From the NCBI RefSeq assembly GCF_964026725.1, contig NZ_OZ034691.1:62001-126000 (forward strand): 64,000 nt of DNA. Direction: 5' to 3'. A program made the position numbers and the translations under genes. The stretch comes from Wolbachia endosymbiont (group B) of Germaria angustata. GTDB taxonomy: Bacteria; Pseudomonadota; Alphaproteobacteria; Rickettsiales; Anaplasmataceae. Of this stretch, positions 17,763-27,083 are shown in pieces (position 1 is the first letter of the stretch; every line of letters starts with the position of its first letter). The notes under the pieces were generated by a model. The model did no database searches, was not told the DNA's origin, and saw nothing but the letters and a program-made list of their open reading frames with translations.

Positions 17763-20288
17763 TTAAAAAAAACTCACAGGATCAACATCTATTGTTATTG
17801 CAATGTTTGAACTCAAGTTACAGCAATGTTTCAGCTTTTTCTTTATAGACAGACTGTATTTATTGTGTATTTTGAGTAACACTCTATACCGATATTTATT
17901 ATTTAAGAAATTTATTGCTGCTGGTGATGGGCCAAAAATTTCAAATTCTTTCAATGTCAAGTGCTGAAAGGTAGTTGAACATTGATTATGCAAAAAGTTT
18001 GTTATCTCATTTGCTGCTTTCTGCGTTGCAAATTGATCCTTACCACAAACTATAAGCGCTATTAGCCTACTAAATGGGGGCATTTTAGCTTTGCGTCTTA
18101 ACTCAAGTTCAATTTCATAAAACAAATCCCTTTTTTGCTGCTGCAATGCTTTTATTATCAAACTTTCAGGATTATTAGTTTGTACTATTACCGTTCCTTT
18201 TTTATTGAATCTTCCCGACCTTCCTGCAACTTGATGCAATAATTGATACGTCTTTTCTGTTGCCCTAAGATCAGAATTTTCAAGTCCTAAATCTGCATTT
18301 ATCACTCCAACCAAAGTTAATTTAGGGAAATTATGCCCTTTAGCAATCACTTGTGTACCGATTATAATATTCACTTCTTCTTTGAGCACTGAGTCAATTA
18401 CGCTACCAAGCGACTTCTGGTCGCTGCTAATAATCGCAGTCTTTGCGTTTGGTATTAATTTTACTATTTCTTCAAGTAACCTCTCAATTCCTATACCACA
18501 AAGGGATAATGACTGCTGACTTTGACAATTAGAACACTTTTCTGGAAGTTTTAATTGATAAGAACAGTGATGGCATAAAAGGACATTCTTTTTCTTGTGA
18601 TACGTAAGCCAAACAGCGCAATTTGAGCAGGAAATTTTGTATCCACACTTTTTACAAACTACAAGTTGTGCATACCCCCGGCGGTTTAGAAAGAGCATAA
18701 CTTGCTGTTTTTTCTCTATGGTTTGTTTTATGCCTTCGAAAAGCTCATTGGAAATCCATTGTTTGTTGTTTCTCATATCTACCACTTTAATTAGTGGCAG
18801 TTCTGCACCACCGAATCTTCTAGTTAGCTTTACATGGTTGTAATTCCCTTTTTTAACATGATAAATTGTTTCAAGCAGCGGAGTAGCGGATGATAAAATA
18901 ATCGGAATATTTTCGAGCTTGGCTAAGATAATGGCCATATCTCGAGCATTATATATAATCCCCTGTTCTTGTTTAAAGGATGAGTCATGCTCTTCATCGA
19001 CGATAATTAATTTTAGGTTTTTATAAGGCAAAAAAAGCGCTGACCGTGCTCCAATAATTATCTGCGCACTTCCATTTGCAATACTGAGCCAATTATTTCG
19101 GCGAGCTTTTGGAGTAAGTCCTGAATGCCACTCAGCTATATTGCCAGATGTCTGACTGCGAACACGATTTACCAATTGTGAAGTTAGAACAATTTCTGGC
19201 AGAAGGATAAGGACTTGTGCATTACCCTCTTCTGGTGTCATTCCAGTGCTTGACACTGGAATCCAGTCTTTATCGTACAACTGCTTAGTGTACTGATTTG
19301 AAATTAAGTTCCAGTGTCGGGGCACTGGGATGACATCCTTTTTGGTAAAAATTACTCTTATATTGTAACATTCGTCTAGTTGTGTATTGAACGCTGGAAT
19401 GACATAACGTTTATTTTTGAAAGTAAATTGCATAGCAAATGGTGTCATTCCAGTGCTTGGCAAAGGCAGTATGCTAAGTGTTACAGTGGGTTTTACCTTA
19501 AATATAAGGGTGTCATTCCAGTGTTTATCCAGGAATTTTGATTCTAAATTTGGTATTGATTTTAAATTAAAATAAATGTTTGTGATGAGATTATATGAAA
19601 AACTGGATCCCAGTGTCGGGGCACTGGGATGACAAGAGAAGAGAGCATTGGAATTGCAAAAAAAGTAGGCGCTGTGATGACAGGAGAAGGAGGTACAGGA
19701 AAAGGAAACACCGGAATGACACCATAGGGGAAACATCACGGAGTGACACCTTTTTGGTAGACAATGTTCGTAAATACTATGATTCTTAATTAACCTTGCA
19801 ATCACAGAGAGATAAACTTCCGTTTTTCCAGACCCGGTTTCACCGTCAAGTAAAGTTACTGAATACTCATTCAAATTACTTATTATTTTATCTCGAGCTA
19901 CCTGCTGCTCAGGGCTTAATTGGTAATCTATTTCACTTATTTCTTGCTTTTGCTTAGTGCAAACTAACTTATCTATTTGATTTACCTTTAATACTCCTCC
20001 CATTATCACTTTGGCAAGCATACCGATAGGTATTACATTATACTGTGCAACCCACTCTGCAAATTCGATCAGTTTTGGTCTGATGCTCGGCAAATCGATC
20101 TTTTGCTCAATAAATTTTAATTCTCGATCGCTTTTGCTACTTTCTCTCCAAACTATTCCAATCAAACGCTTTCTGCCAAACGGCACCACTACGTAATCTC
20201 CAATTGAAACTTCAGTATCTTCCTCAACTGCATATGAAAATAGCTGATCAATTGGAAGTGGCAGTAATACGTCAACTGTTTTTGTCAT
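17763..20288 (-). CDS. priA: Primosomal helicase PriA with an in-frame repeat insertion
   Basis: PriA restarts stalled replication forks as a 3'-to-5' SF2 helicase. The N-terminal DNA-binding domain (to about residue 105), Walker A GETGSGKTEVYL (149-160), DEEH box in LIIVDEEHDSSF, the paired zinc-binding cysteine clusters (CKKCG, CSNC, CHHC, CSNC) and the C-terminal GRSGR motif are all present. Residues about 170-354 are foreign: a low-complexity Cys/Ser/Pro-rich stretch encoded by dispersed repeats, lying between the Walker A helix and the next strand (QVLILLPEI). Without it the protein would be about 656 residues. The 2,526-bp frame is unbroken, so a functional protein with a large surface loop is plausible. 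Confidence 0.9.
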   Translation of the reverse strand: MTKTVDVLLPLPIDQLFSYAVEEDTEVSIGDYVVVPFGRKRLIGIVWRESSKSDRELKFIEQKIDLPSIRPKLIEFAEWVAQYNVIPIGMLAKVIMGGVLKVNQIDKLVCTKQKQEISEIDYQLSPEQQVARDKIISNLNEYSVTLLDGETGSGKTEVYLSVIARLIKNHSIYEHCLPKRCHSVMFPLWCHSGVSFSCTSFSCHHSAYFFCNSNALFSCHPSAPTLGSSFSYNLITNIYFNLKSIPNLESKFLDKHWNDTLIFKVKPTVTLSILPLPSTGMTPFAMQFTFKNKRYVIPAFNTQLDECYNIRVIFTKKDVIPVPRHWNLISNQYTKQLYDKDWIPVSSTGMTPEEGNAQVLILLPEIVLTSQLVNRVRSQTSGNIAEWHSGLTPKARRNNWLSIANGSAQIIIGARSALFLPYKNLKLIIVDEEHDSSFKQEQGIIYNARDMAIILAKLENIPIILSSATPLLETIYHVKKGNYNHVKLTRRFGGAELPLIKVVDMRNNKQWISNELFEGIKQTIEKKQQVMLFLNRRGYAQLVVCKKCGYKISCSNCAVWLTYHKKKNVLLCHHCSYQLKLPEKCSNCQSQQSLSLCGIGIERLLEEIVKLIPNAKTAIISSDQKSLGSVIDSVLKEEVNIIIGTQVIAKGHNFPKLTLVGVINADLGLENSDLRATEKTYQLLHQVAGRSGRFNKKGTVIVQTNNPESLIIKALQQQKRDLFYEIELELRRKAKMPPFSRLIALIVCGKDQFATQKAANEITNFLHNQCSTTFQHLTLKEFEIFGPSPAAINFLNNKYRYRVLLKIHNKYSLSIKKKLKHCCNLSSNIAITIDVDPVSFF
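19227..19781 (-). mobile_element. Composite dispersed-repeat insertion inside priA
   Basis: This stretch of about 555 bp interrupts priA in frame. It holds at least five copies of the core TCATTCCAGTG or GGATCCCAGTG, including complete hairpins near 19230-19262, 19312-19342 and 19603-19633. The part at 19500-19728 is, on the minus strand, nearly the same as the intergenic element at 24771-24947, with the shared GTTTGTGATGAGATTATATG core. It lacks any transposase and resembles the coding-compatible palindromic elements known from Rickettsia. The boundaries are approximate. Confidence 0.8.
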
Positions 20289-20386
20289 AAGTTAGCGCTG
20301 TTTTTAGATACATAGAGAAGCCTTAATGCTTTTTTCATAGTATACAATTTATAATCATAAATATTGGAAATGTGAGGAAATTCTGT

Positions 20387-21355
20387 ATGTTTAGCGATAA
20401 AATAGTCCTAGACTTTGAAATAGAAAAAGGTGACCGAATAGATCGGTGTTACTTCTCTACACGCATCAAACTTACAGATAAGAGCAAGAGTTTTCTATGT
20501 GAAAAGCTCGGTAAACCTAACAATTTAGATGATTACTTTAATCTTAATCCTGAGAATTTTTATATTTATTACAACAAATATAGTGGACACTATGGTATAA
20601 ATGAGCTGTATGTCAGAGATAATAATGGTAGATATTTAGCTACTAAACTTCCACTTGATCAGAGCGGATTTTCGATAGAGTTATCATTCGACGAGGTGAA
20701 TTATGGCTTTTATCCTATGTATGCAATCTATAACCCCACTCAATATGACAAAAAGCAGGAAAAGAGCTTTGAAGATAATGGTGAATTGCAGCCGTTTGTG
20801 TCAATTGTATTGGATTACTTTCTAAATGGCTTAACCATTCAAGATATGTTTTTGCAAATACAAAATGAGCTTGTTGAAAAAGAAATAAAATTAGAAGAAG
20901 ACAGAAGAAAAGCAGAGAAAGAATTAAATCAAAAGAATGAAAAGTTAAGAGAACTCATAGAAAATGATGAGATTAAAGTACTTAAAGTAATAAAAGGCCA
21001 TAGTATTGGGAATGGACGTTCAGCGGCAATTTTGCAGCTTGATGGTGATCTTGATGCAAGTAAGTACTACATAGCAGAGTATGAAGGCAATGAATACTTA
21101 CATTGCACGAGCTCTGGTTATGACATACTGCTTGACCAGAGCGATTTATTTTTTGTTCTCAATAGCAGCTCTTATCTTGAACTTGAAAGTGGTTTCTACT
21201 CAATACTTGCTGGCAACTATGCTAAATATCTCGATACTAAGAATCTGCTTTTTAGCGATGATCAACTATCTAAGCAGTTATGCAAAAACAAGGTAAAGGC
21301 TGAATCTACAGTTAACGCATTTTTCTCAAGACTTATTTATAGTGAAAATTTTTAA
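20387..21355 (+). CDS. Unknown protein with central coiled coil
   Basis: The 322-residue product has no family I recognise. A Glu/Lys-rich coiled coil (about residues 160-200) separates an N-terminal part rich in Tyr, Asp and Asn from a C-terminal part rich in Leu, Ser and Tyr. No signal peptide or membrane segment is seen. I choose ATG 20387 because GAGG lies 9 nt before it; GTG 20372 would add five residues. It is divergent from priA and ends 9 bp before the ankyrin-metalloprotease gene, so the two are probably one operon and may work together. Confidence 0.65.
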   Translation: MFSDKIVLDFEIEKGDRIDRCYFSTRIKLTDKSKSFLCEKLGKPNNLDDYFNLNPENFYIYYNKYSGHYGINELYVRDNNGRYLATKLPLDQSGFSIELSFDEVNYGFYPMYAIYNPTQYDKKQEKSFEDNGELQPFVSIVLDYFLNGLTIQDMFLQIQNELVEKEIKLEEDRRKAEKELNQKNEKLRELIENDEIKVLKVIKGHSIGNGRSAAILQLDGDLDASKYYIAEYEGNEYLHCTSSGYDILLDQSDLFFVLNSSSYLELESGFYSILAGNYAKYLDTKNLLFSDDQLSKQLCKNKVKAESTVNAFFSRLIYSENF

Positions 21356-21364
21356 GAGGTGAGT

Positions 21365-24300
21365 ATGAAATTTAAAACAAATTCTGGATATGATAAATCA
21401 AAAAATTTAGACTTAGATGCTAAAGACTCTACAGGCTATGCTCCTCTACATAAAGCTGTTTTTAGTAGGCGTTTCGATGAGGTCAAACTGTTAATAGATA
21501 AAGGCGCTAGAGTGGACGTGCAAGATAAACATGAGCTCACTCCACTTTTTTATGCTGTTATGAATAATGATGAGAAAATGATAAAATTTCTAGTCGAAAT
21601 AGGTAATGCCGATGTTAACCTGGGTAAATATAATAATCCTCTTGGCATGGCTATTTCACGTGGACGTATGGAATTAGCAGAATATTTGATAGACAAAGGT
21701 GCAGATATAAACCGACAAGACAGTATCGGCAGAACCTTTCTGCATAAAGCTGCTGAAAATGGAAATTTAGCTGCAGTGAAATTTTTAGTAGAAAAAGGTG
21801 CTAGGCTTGATGTTTTAGATAAATGGAATGATACTCCTCTTCATGTTGCTGCAAATGTAAAAGTCAATAAAGGTCATATAGAAGTAGTAGATTATTTAGT
21901 AAAAAACGGTGCAGATATAAATCTTACTCATAACTACACTCCGATACACCTAGCTATTACACGTGGAAATTTAGATATGGTGAAATGTCTGATAGATAAT
22001 GGTGCTGATCTTTATATTAAAAGAGCATGCGATGGTACACCTCTTACTTATGCTAAACAGCAAGGGCAAGTGGAAATAGTAAATTACATGGATAGTGTAA
22101 TGTCAAACCTTTCACTTAGCAAAACTGTGTCCCTTGATAACACTAATATAAATATCAAGTATGACTTAGCTGCTAATAAGCTAGATACAATAGAAAAAAG
22201 CATTAAAGATGCTGTACGAGACTTTAAGGGTGCTTTTAATACCTCTGACCATGATATAAGGATCAATGCTTATGTATTCAACACTCAAAATGAGTTTAAA
22301 GAGTACTTGAAAAAAGTTGGATTTGATGCTGGCGACGGTGTTAATGGCTACACAAGAATGATCGATCTAAATAAGGGAAATGCTGCTGACGTTTATGTTT
22401 ACCTAGATAGTAAAGGGAATTTAAATCAACATACGTTAGAGCACGAGATAGGGCATGCAATGCACTTTGCAAATCTTGGTCTAAGCTATATCTTGCCAAA
22501 AGCAATGCACGAAGCTATTGCTAACTATGTTGCTGGTTTAGAAAATGGCAAGCACATTAATGATCACGGAGATAAAGAAGCTTTAATTGCAATAAAAAAT
22601 AAGAATCTTAAACTAGATGAGATATTACGTAATGATTATCAAGGAAATCACTACTATTCAGAAGCAGAGCAAGTAGTAAAGTTTCTTGAACATAAACACC
22701 CGGACTTAATTGATAATTTACTAAAGAGCCTCTCCACTTATAAGAGATATCATGATAGGGATGAAGGTAAGAAATTAGTTGAGGATTTTTTGGCTGAGCT
22801 GAAGGGTTATGATCAAGAATTTAAACAATGGGTCAAAGCTGAGCTAAGTGGTGAACAACATTCGCAACATATGGAATATAATGTTGTTGAATCTAACAGT
22901 GTTGAAAGTTCAACAAGCCAACAAAGTGCAGGCAAGGGTCTATATGGTTATAGCCCAGTACATAATGTAAGTGGTGATAAAACCAAGATAGAAAGTGTCA
23001 GTAGAGAAGATTCTATGCAACCTGCTAAAAAAGCGAGTGAAGACGAACAAGGAAAAGCTGTTACAACAAAAGTTATGAAGTATAATAAACAGCCTTTCTT
23101 AAAGGTGAATATTGATGACAATAATGTAGAAAACACTATAGGAAAAGTAAACGAGATAAATAAGGTAACAGGTGCGACGAGTTTACATTTTGCTGCTTCA
23201 TTGGGAGATTTAAGCAAAGTAGCAATGCTACTAAAACACAATTCATATACTGATACAAGAGACCATAATGGACAAACGCCACTACATTATGCCATTCAGT
23301 CAGGAAATACGGAAGTAGCAAAATATCTTATTGATCATGGAGCAAATCTTAATGTTCATGACAATTATTATCAGAAAACTAATACTAAATATGTGTATTA
23401 TAAGACACCTTTACACTATGCTATTGAGTCTGGAAATATAGAGATAGCTAAATACTTAATAGATCGTGGTGCAAATCCTAATATTCAAGATGCTTATTCC
23501 AAAATGCCATTATACAGTGCTATTTATTCAGGTAATACAGAAATAGTGAACTATCTATTAGATTATAACGCAGATCCTAATAGTAAAAGTTATTATACTT
23601 TTCCGTTACTTGCTGCTATTAAGCTAGGGAATGCGGAAATAGTTAAGAGTTTAATTGAGCATGGCGCAGATCTTGGTATCAAAAACACGTCAGCTCAAAC
23701 ACTGCTGCACTATGCAATTGAGCTAAAACATACGGAAATTGCTAAATACTTAATAGATCGTGCTATAGATGTTGATACCCGTGATATTAGCTCTGGTAAA
23801 TCTCCACTACATTTTGCCATGCACATGAAAAATATGGAAGTAGTTAAATATCTCATAGAGCACAATGCGGATATTGATATTCAGGATAGCTACGGCTTAA
23901 CACCTTTGCATCTTGCTGTTGATCTTGGGAATAAGAAGATGATAGAGCAGTTAGTTGAAAAAGGTGCGAATATTAATGCTCAGGATAATGATGGTTGGAC
24001 ACCTTTAGTTCATGCAGTGAGGCATGGAAAGTTAGATACAATAGAATATCTAATAAAAAACAAAGCTGACGTTGACGTTGTAGGCAAAGATGGCAGGACA
24101 CTTGTTGAACATGCTGAGTTATGGGCAGAAGAGAAAGGACTAGCAAGAGATGTAATAGATAGCAAAGGCGATAATGATTCTTATTATCGTGAGCTTTCAA
24201 AAGAAGCTGCAACTTGGGAAAAAGATGGAAAAGATATGCTTAGCTATCTCAAAAAAATTACTATGCAAGAAGAAGAATCTAACGATATAGACCAAATGCC

Positions 24301-24721
24301 AGCAGATCAACCTGTAATTGAAGAAAGGAGTAAAAGATCGATAAGAGTAGACGAAGAGAAGCAAGAGGAAACAATTGTTATAGATAATGTGAAAGAAGAA
24401 TCACAACATCCTTTAAAAATCAAAGTGGGTGAGGCTGTTGAAATAGGGAAATATAAGGTAGAACTGCAAGTTACGTATGATGATGTAAGAAATTTTTATG
24501 ACACTATACGTGATAAATATCATGATGGTAGTGGATACAATTATGAGCAAGTAATGGTTTTGTACAATGAAATTGTTAGGCCAGCATCACAGCATCATGA
24601 TGAACCATTTACTCTTGCTGAGTCCTATATTGCAGATGGGCATCTATTTATTAAAAATCAAGATTTTGGAATTTCTCATGATTTTAATGAGATGTTCTAT
24701 AAAAGTGATGAGTTTATGTAA
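21365..24721 (+). CDS. Large ankyrin-repeat protein with HEIGH metalloprotease-type domain
   Basis: The 1,118-residue product starts at ATG 21365, preceded by AGAGG. About seven ankyrin repeats (residues 25-240) precede a non-ankyrin domain (about 255-490) with HEIGHAMHF (zinc ligands His360 and His364, catalytic Glu361) and a downstream HEAIANY whose Glu383 fits the third ligand of gluzincin peptidases; the arrangement recalls collagenase-type M9 peptidases. A polar linker and about ten more ankyrin repeats (620-960) follow, then an acidic C-terminal region. No signal peptide is visible, so type IV secretion would be needed if it acts in the host. Peptidase activity is inferred from the motif only. 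Confidence 0.8.
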   Translation: MKFKTNSGYDKSKNLDLDAKDSTGYAPLHKAVFSRRFDEVKLLIDKGARVDVQDKHELTPLFYAVMNNDEKMIKFLVEIGNADVNLGKYNNPLGMAISRGRMELAEYLIDKGADINRQDSIGRTFLHKAAENGNLAAVKFLVEKGARLDVLDKWNDTPLHVAANVKVNKGHIEVVDYLVKNGADINLTHNYTPIHLAITRGNLDMVKCLIDNGADLYIKRACDGTPLTYAKQQGQVEIVNYMDSVMSNLSLSKTVSLDNTNINIKYDLAANKLDTIEKSIKDAVRDFKGAFNTSDHDIRINAYVFNTQNEFKEYLKKVGFDAGDGVNGYTRMIDLNKGNAADVYVYLDSKGNLNQHTLEHEIGHAMHFANLGLSYILPKAMHEAIANYVAGLENGKHINDHGDKEALIAIKNKNLKLDEILRNDYQGNHYYSEAEQVVKFLEHKHPDLIDNLLKSLSTYKRYHDRDEGKKLVEDFLAELKGYDQEFKQWVKAELSGEQHSQHMEYNVVESNSVESSTSQQSAGKGLYGYSPVHNVSGDKTKIESVSREDSMQPAKKASEDEQGKAVTTKVMKYNKQPFLKVNIDDNNVENTIGKVNEINKVTGATSLHFAASLGDLSKVAMLLKHNSYTDTRDHNGQTPLHYAIQSGNTEVAKYLIDHGANLNVHDNYYQKTNTKYVYYKTPLHYAIESGNIEIAKYLIDRGANPNIQDAYSKMPLYSAIYSGNTEIVNYLLDYNADPNSKSYYTFPLLAAIKLGNAEIVKSLIEHGADLGIKNTSAQTLLHYAIELKHTEIAKYLIDRAIDVDTRDISSGKSPLHFAMHMKNMEVVKYLIEHNADIDIQDSYGLTPLHLAVDLGNKKMIEQLVEKGANINAQDNDGWTPLVHAVRHGKLDTIEYLIKNKADVDVVGKDGRTLVEHAELWAEEKGLARDVIDSKGDNDSYYRELSKEAATWEKDGKDMLSYLKKITMQEEESNDIDQMPADQPVIEERSKRSIRVDEEKQEETIVIDNVKEESQHPLKIKVGEAVEIGKYKVELQVTYDDVRNFYDTIRDKYHDGSGYNYEQVMVLYNEIVRPASQHHDEPFTLAESYIADGHLFIKNQDFGISHDFNEMFYKSDEFM

Positions 24722-24770
24722 CATAAAAGGTGGATGAGAATTAATTGATATAAGGAATTAGATCTTTCAC

Positions 24771-24947
24771 TGTCATCCCAGTGTTTCTTTCTCCTGCCAT
24801 TCCGGCATTTCCTTCTCCTGTCATCCCAGTGCCCCGACACTGGGATCCAGTGTTCATATAATCTCATCACAAACGTTTATTTTAATTTAAGACCAATACC
24901 CAATTTAGAATCAAAATTCCTGGATTCCAGTGTCAAGCACTGGAATC
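24771..24947. repeat. Intergenic copy of the repeat element found in priA
   Basis: This 177-bp element lies in the 281-bp spacer before the C58-like gene. It has hairpins of the TGTCATCCCAGTG...CACTGGGATCC type at 24819-24849 and TGGATTCCAGTG...CACTGGAATC at 24921-24947, joined by an AT-rich core. Its reverse complement matches priA 19500-19728 nearly base for base over much of its length. Confidence 0.75.
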
Positions 24948-24995
24948 TACTATGCAATTTACTTTTTTATATAACAAATAATATTAATTTATTAA

Positions 24996-25024
24996 TTGAC
25001 AGGTGGCGTGGGTTATACTATTAT
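24996..25024 (+). promoter_or_regulatory. Near-consensus sigma-70 promoter of the C58-like gene
   Basis: A perfect TTGACA (24996-25001) is followed after exactly 17 bp by TATTAT (25019-25024). Transcription would begin near 25031, downstream of the GTG at 25003 and upstream of the ATG at 25057. The promoter thus decides in favour of the ATG start. Confidence 0.7.
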
Positions 25025-25056
25025 TAAGATATATAGTTAATATCTTAATAATCAAT

Positions 25057-26109
25057 ATGCCAAAATATATTAATCGCATTGCTCAATCTATTGTATTAAA
25101 AGTCTATACTGACAAGAAAAACGCTAAAATTAGAGTATTTTCTAAAACTAAAGATGGAGAAGTTGAAAAAACACTTTCAAAACAGCAAATTGTAGAATTT
25201 TTAAACCTATTCACTAATATAAGGAATCAAGGAAATAAAGAACTTGCTATCAGTAAAAATGTAGAACGTGGTATCGTTGAAGATATAGAAGGTATACGTA
25301 GAGAAAATGGTAGATATGTATATAAGGCGCCAGATTTATCAGCTGAAGAAAAATACAATAAATTATTTGAAAGTGAGAAAGCTATTCAATTTAATTTGAA
25401 TACTTTTATGTCAGATAGTATATCTAAAATTGTACAATTAAAAGATAGATTTGAAGAAATTTTAGGTTTTTCTCTCGAAAGAGGGTTATGTCACTCATTA
25501 AATTACTTTATTACTTTTCTAAAATTAGAGAATAGGCAAGATTTTGTTGAATTTTGCGAGTCTGATAATATTATATCTGAGCAAGATTTTATGAATTATA
25601 TTGATGGAAGAAAAGAACAAACGATTAAGTTATTGATGATGCAGTTTTTATCGCAATTCTTACCTATTCTTGATGTTCAGAGCATTAAAAAGCGAGAAGG
25701 AGATCCATTTTATTCTGATGAGACAATATATGAGCAATTATGTGATGATTTATCTTCAACAAAAGTATGGATAGATACTAACCAAGAACAAATCAAACGT
25801 GTCTTAAATGATGTGGAGATAGGATGCTACTTAGAATTTAGTTCTTTTTGTTTTACTTATAATAGAGCAGATGTCAAGGGTGCTGGACATTCTATGTTGG
25901 TGTATAAAGCAGAGAATGATAAATACATATTTTTTGACTCTAATAAAGGAGCGGTTGGCTTTTGTCCTAGCACAAGAATTGCCAATTTTACATTAGAGGA
26001 AGTTTGTAAGGTAATGGAACTTGCTGTAAACCGTTATTCATATGATATGTATATTAAAATTTTGCAGATTATTGCGAAATTTTTATTACGCTTAGAAATG
26101 CAACACTGA
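25057..26109 (+). CDS. YopT/C58-like cysteine protease candidate
   Basis: The 350-residue product has three spaced motifs of papain-fold C58 peptidases (YopT, AvrPphB): GLCHSL with Cys145, GAGHSMLVYKA with His278, and YIFFDSNKGAVGF with Asp294. The His-to-Asp spacing and the FFD-x-N-x-G context match that family well. The N-terminal 130 residues are charged and unrecognised, and there is no signal peptide. C58 enzymes cleave prenylated or acylated host proteins. The gene follows the ankyrin-metalloprotease gene and has its own promoter. A 38-codon frame overlaps its stop. The triad is seen; the activity is inferred. Confidence 0.7.
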   Translation: MPKYINRIAQSIVLKVYTDKKNAKIRVFSKTKDGEVEKTLSKQQIVEFLNLFTNIRNQGNKELAISKNVERGIVEDIEGIRRENGRYVYKAPDLSAEEKYNKLFESEKAIQFNLNTFMSDSISKIVQLKDRFEEILGFSLERGLCHSLNYFITFLKLENRQDFVEFCESDNIISEQDFMNYIDGRKEQTIKLLMMQFLSQFLPILDVQSIKKREGDPFYSDETIYEQLCDDLSSTKVWIDTNQEQIKRVLNDVEIGCYLEFSSFCFTYNRADVKGAGHSMLVYKAENDKYIFFDSNKGAVGFCPSTRIANFTLEEVCKVMELAVNRYSYDMYIKILQIIAKFLLRLEMQH

Positions 26110-26225
26110 TGTTAAAGAAAGCTGAAAAGCTTTACGAAACAATGGAAAGAACAAATTCAAAAATAATTGATATATCAGTTGATAAAGGCATGAATCAATT
26201 GTTGTTCACACCTGCAAGTCTGTGA
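26109..26225 (+). CDS. Short ORF overlapping the stop of the C58-like gene
   Basis: ATG 26109 overlaps the upstream TGA as TGATG, the arrangement of translational coupling, and opens 38 residues of charged, helix-prone sequence (MLKKAEKLYETMERTNSKI at the start). I recognise no family. It may be a real small protein, the remnant of a longer gene, or chance. Confidence 0.3.
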   Translation: MLKKAEKLYETMERTNSKIIDISVDKGMNQLLFTPASL

Positions 26226-26249
26226 ACGTACATATCTTGATCTTTTTGG

Positions 26250-27083
26250 TTATTTACAAAGTATAGACATCAACTCATTCCATTCTCTTTTACCAATGCC
26301 ACTTTCTTCCCTTGTAACATTTTCTCCTTTAATTAGCTTGCGAATTATTTCAAGGCCAGTTTTTGAAATGCAGGCTGATTTTAGGGAATATTCAACAAAA
26401 GCATTATAGGCCAGCGGAACCCATTTCTTCACTATGTCCAACATAATTTCTGCATAGACTCTAATTTCATATTGGGCGTGCTGATCAGCTCTAAGCCTTA
26501 AAAAGTGAAAAAGGTTGTGTAAATCTATTTTCCAATAAAACTGAGTATAGTAATTAAGTGTTAGATTAGTTCGGGCAATTTCCCTTGCAAGGCCCTGTTC
26601 AATAAATTTTTCATAATGAGAATATACTAAATTAGAATCATTTATTAGAGAATCTATTATTTCTTTTGAAGTACTTGAGTCAAAAGCTTCACCGCTGCCT
26701 TGTTTATTATTATCAGATTGTTTTGCAACCTGTTCTGGTATATAAAATTCATTATCAAGTATCGAATACCTTCCGGAATATTCATTCACATTTGCAGTTC
26801 TGTGTCTTATCCACTGTCTTGCAATAAAAATTGGAAGTTTCACGTGAAACTTAATTTCACACATTTCAAATGGAGTTGTATGATGATGTCTCATCAAATA
26901 CTTTATAAGCGCTTCATCTTGATTTATCTGTTTTGTTCCTTTTCCATAAGAAACACGAGCAGCTTGAACTATGGCACTATCAGAGCCCATATAATCAATT
27001 ACTCGAACAAATCCATGATCTAACGCCTTATGTTCTTCGTATAGAATTTCATCTATCTCTTTTACTGTAGTTTGCTTATTCAT
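26250..27083 (-). CDS. thyX: Flavin-dependent thymidylate synthase ThyX
   Basis: ThyX methylates dUMP to dTMP using methylenetetrahydrofolate, NADPH and FAD. The 277-residue product carries the ThyX signature [11 protein letters not shown] (RHR, seven residues, S) within [16 protein letters not shown], and a C-terminal [16 protein letters not shown] block that binds FAD and dUMP. Length is typical for the alphaproteobacterial form. The start overlaps the murA stop by 8 bp on the same strand. folD in this window makes and uses the same folate cofactor. Confidence 0.95.
   Translation of the reverse strand: MNKQTTVKEIDEILYEEHKALDHGFVRVIDYMGSDSAIVQAARVSYGKGTKQINQDEALIKYLMRHHHTTPFEMCEIKFHVKLPIFIARQWIRHRTANVNEYSGRYSILDNEFYIPEQVAKQSDNNKQGSGEAFDSSTSKEIIDSLINDSNLVYSHYEKFIEQGLAREIARTNLTLNYYTQFYWKIDLHNLFHFLRLRADQHAQYEIRVYAEIMLDIVKKWVPLAYNAFVEYSLKSACISKTGLEIIRKLIKGENVTREESGIGKREWNELMSILCK

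Noticed and set aside
19595..19789. Plus-strand open frame within the priA insertion
   Set aside because: It is the antisense of repeat DNA, rich in Arg/Lys from palindromes, with no start signal; it is a by-product of the repeat.
25003..25056. N-terminal hydrophobic extension of the C58-like protein from GTG 25003
   Set aside because: The GTG lies inside a strong promoter, has no ribosome binding site, and an in-frame TGA is just upstream; ATG 25057 is better supported.
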